Shown: positions 63,573-64,000 of the stretch, piece after piece
Layout: every line of letters begins with the position of its first letter
Position numbering within the stretch: the first letter of the stretch is position 1
NCBI RefSeq assembly: GCF_000297055.2
Contig: NC_022357.1
Span: 1,364,001 to 1,428,000 of the forward strand
Length of the DNA: 64,000 bases
Direction: 5' to 3'
From: Sulfuricella denitrificans skB26
GTDB taxonomy: Bacteria > Pseudomonadota > Gammaproteobacteria > Burkholderiales > Sulfuricellaceae
Made by a program: the position numbers and the translations under genes
Notes under the pieces: generated by a model
The model's database searches: none
Told to the model about the DNA's origin: nothing
Seen by the model: only the letters and a program-made list of their open reading frames with translations

Positions 63573-63592
63573 TGTCATGTCTTGACATGACA
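63573..63592. promoter_or_regulatory. Perfect palindrome, possible TetR operator 1
   Basis: TGTCATGTC-TT-GACATGACA, two perfect 9-bp arms. It lies between the tRNA promoter and the TetR gene, about 50 bp before the TetR start, size and symmetry of a TetR-family site. Confidence 0.65.
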
Positions 63593-63596
63593 TGTT

Positions 63597-63638
63597 CCGC
63601 ACACTAGGATAGTGACCGATTACTATCTTAGTGTGCGG
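63597..63638. promoter_or_regulatory. Long palindrome overlapping the TetR start region, possible operator 2
   Basis: CCGCACACTAGGATAGT (63597-63613) and ACTATCTTAGTGTGCGG (63622-63638) match at 16 of 17 positions around GACCGATT. It ends 3 bp before the ATG, so binding or the matching RNA hairpin would block expression of the regulator. Confidence 0.68.
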
Positions 63639-63641
63639 AAG

Positions 63642-64000
63642 ATGCCGAAAAATACCCCGATAGACAGTACTGAAAAACCCCGCAAGCGCCGCATGGGCGC
63701 GGAAGAGCGTCAGGAAGAGATCGTCCAGGTGGCAATTGACCTGGCAGCAAAATCCGGAGCGGAATCGGTGACCACGCAAGACATGGCGGATGCGTTGGGC
63801 TTGACCCAAGGTGCAATATTTCGCCATTTTCCGACCAAGGATGATATCTGGCTGGCGGCAATTAACTGGGTGCGTCGTCGCCTGATTAGCGTCGTGGAGG
63901 CTGCTGCCGCGCGCAGCGAGAATCCACTGGAGGCGCTGGAAGGAATTTTTCTTGCCCATATCTCGTTTGTCGCCAAGCATCCAGCCATTCCACGTTTAGT
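63642..64000 (+). CDS. TetR/AcrR family regulator, 3' truncated by window end
   Basis: 119 codons visible with no stop. Begins MPKNTPIDSTEKPRKRRMGA, then a TetR DNA-binding domain: ERQEEIVQVAIDLAAKSGAE, VTTQDMADALGLTQGAIFRH and FPTKDDIWLAA (about 24-77). The ligand domain starts but is cut off. GCGGAAG just before the ATG is the ribosome site and the end of the long palindrome, so self-repression is likely. Controlled genes lie beyond the window. Confidence 0.9.
   Translation, partial: MPKNTPIDSTEKPRKRRMGAEERQEEIVQVAIDLAAKSGAESVTTQDMADALGLTQGAIFRHFPTKDDIWLAAINWVRRRLISVVEAAAARSENPLEALEGIFLAHISFVAKHPAIPRL

Overview
The window looks like chromosome of a free-living betaproteobacterium, most like the Nitrosomonadales group (Gallionella, Sulfuricella and Methylophilus relatives). 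This rests on the gene complement: an exosortase D (XrtD)/PrsT exopolysaccharide locus, a VPLPA-type C-terminal sorting tail, a TatT-type TRAP transporter, SCO1, YaeQ, and rpoE-rse-mucD-lepA-lepB-DUF4845-rnc-era order. The genus cannot be fixed by reading alone. The first gene is cut at its 5' end and the last at its 3' end.

Layout. (1) 0-9.3 kb: one end of an exopolysaccharide and protein-sorting locus, with exosortase-EpsI fusion, polyprenyl-phosphate sugar-phosphate transferase, GDP-fucose enzymes Gmd and Fcl, lipoprotein PrsT and GDP-mannose pyrophosphorylase ManC. (2) 9.4-13.1 kb, minus strand: a complete TRAP transporter operon, tatT-dctP-dctQ-dctM. (3) 13.2-14.3 kb: tRNA-Leu(UAA), a 141-bp scar of an IS3-type element, a Sel1-repeat gene, and a tRNA-3'-end-like sequence forming that gene's last codons. 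(4) 14.3-20.7 kb: small metabolic, redox and envelope genes. (5) 20.8-26.4 kb: an accessory patch with four copies of one palindromic repeat, two methyltransferases, a DUF4160/DUF2442-XRE toxin-antitoxin-like pair with a perfect operator palindrome, a KTSC protein, a NYN-LOTUS ribonuclease, a MNT/HEPN pair and a chimeric small ORF. (6) 26.4-35.4 kb: housekeeping genes (ettA, rlmJ, recQ, beta-CASP nuclease, ygfZ, ygfX).

(7) 35.4-54.9 kb: an ancient conserved block, nadB / rpoE-rseA-rseB-rseC-mucD / lepA-lepB-rnc-era / recO-pdxJ-acpS-nagZ, in the same order as in Escherichia coli. It is interrupted by rhlE, a nitronate monooxygenase unit, and a secreted module of a sorting-tail metalloprotease plus a TIMP/NTR-like protein. 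(8) 55-62.8 kb: a Lon-type protease with altered Walker A and two large GGDEF/EAL proteins with non-consensus EAL-domain residues. (9) 63.2-64 kb: tRNA operon Pro-Arg-His on the minus strand, divergent from a TetR regulator whose leader has two strong palindromes.

The exosortase at the left edge and the VPVPA-tailed metalloprotease 49 kb away probably belong to one system: the tail is the type recognised by XrtD-class exosortases. The protein encoded upstream of that protease has a mature N-terminal Cys-x-Cys and cysteine spacing like the inhibitory domain of animal TIMPs. This protease/inhibitor-like pair is the best candidate here for an undescribed system. No CRISPR array, prophage or intact insertion sequence was seen.
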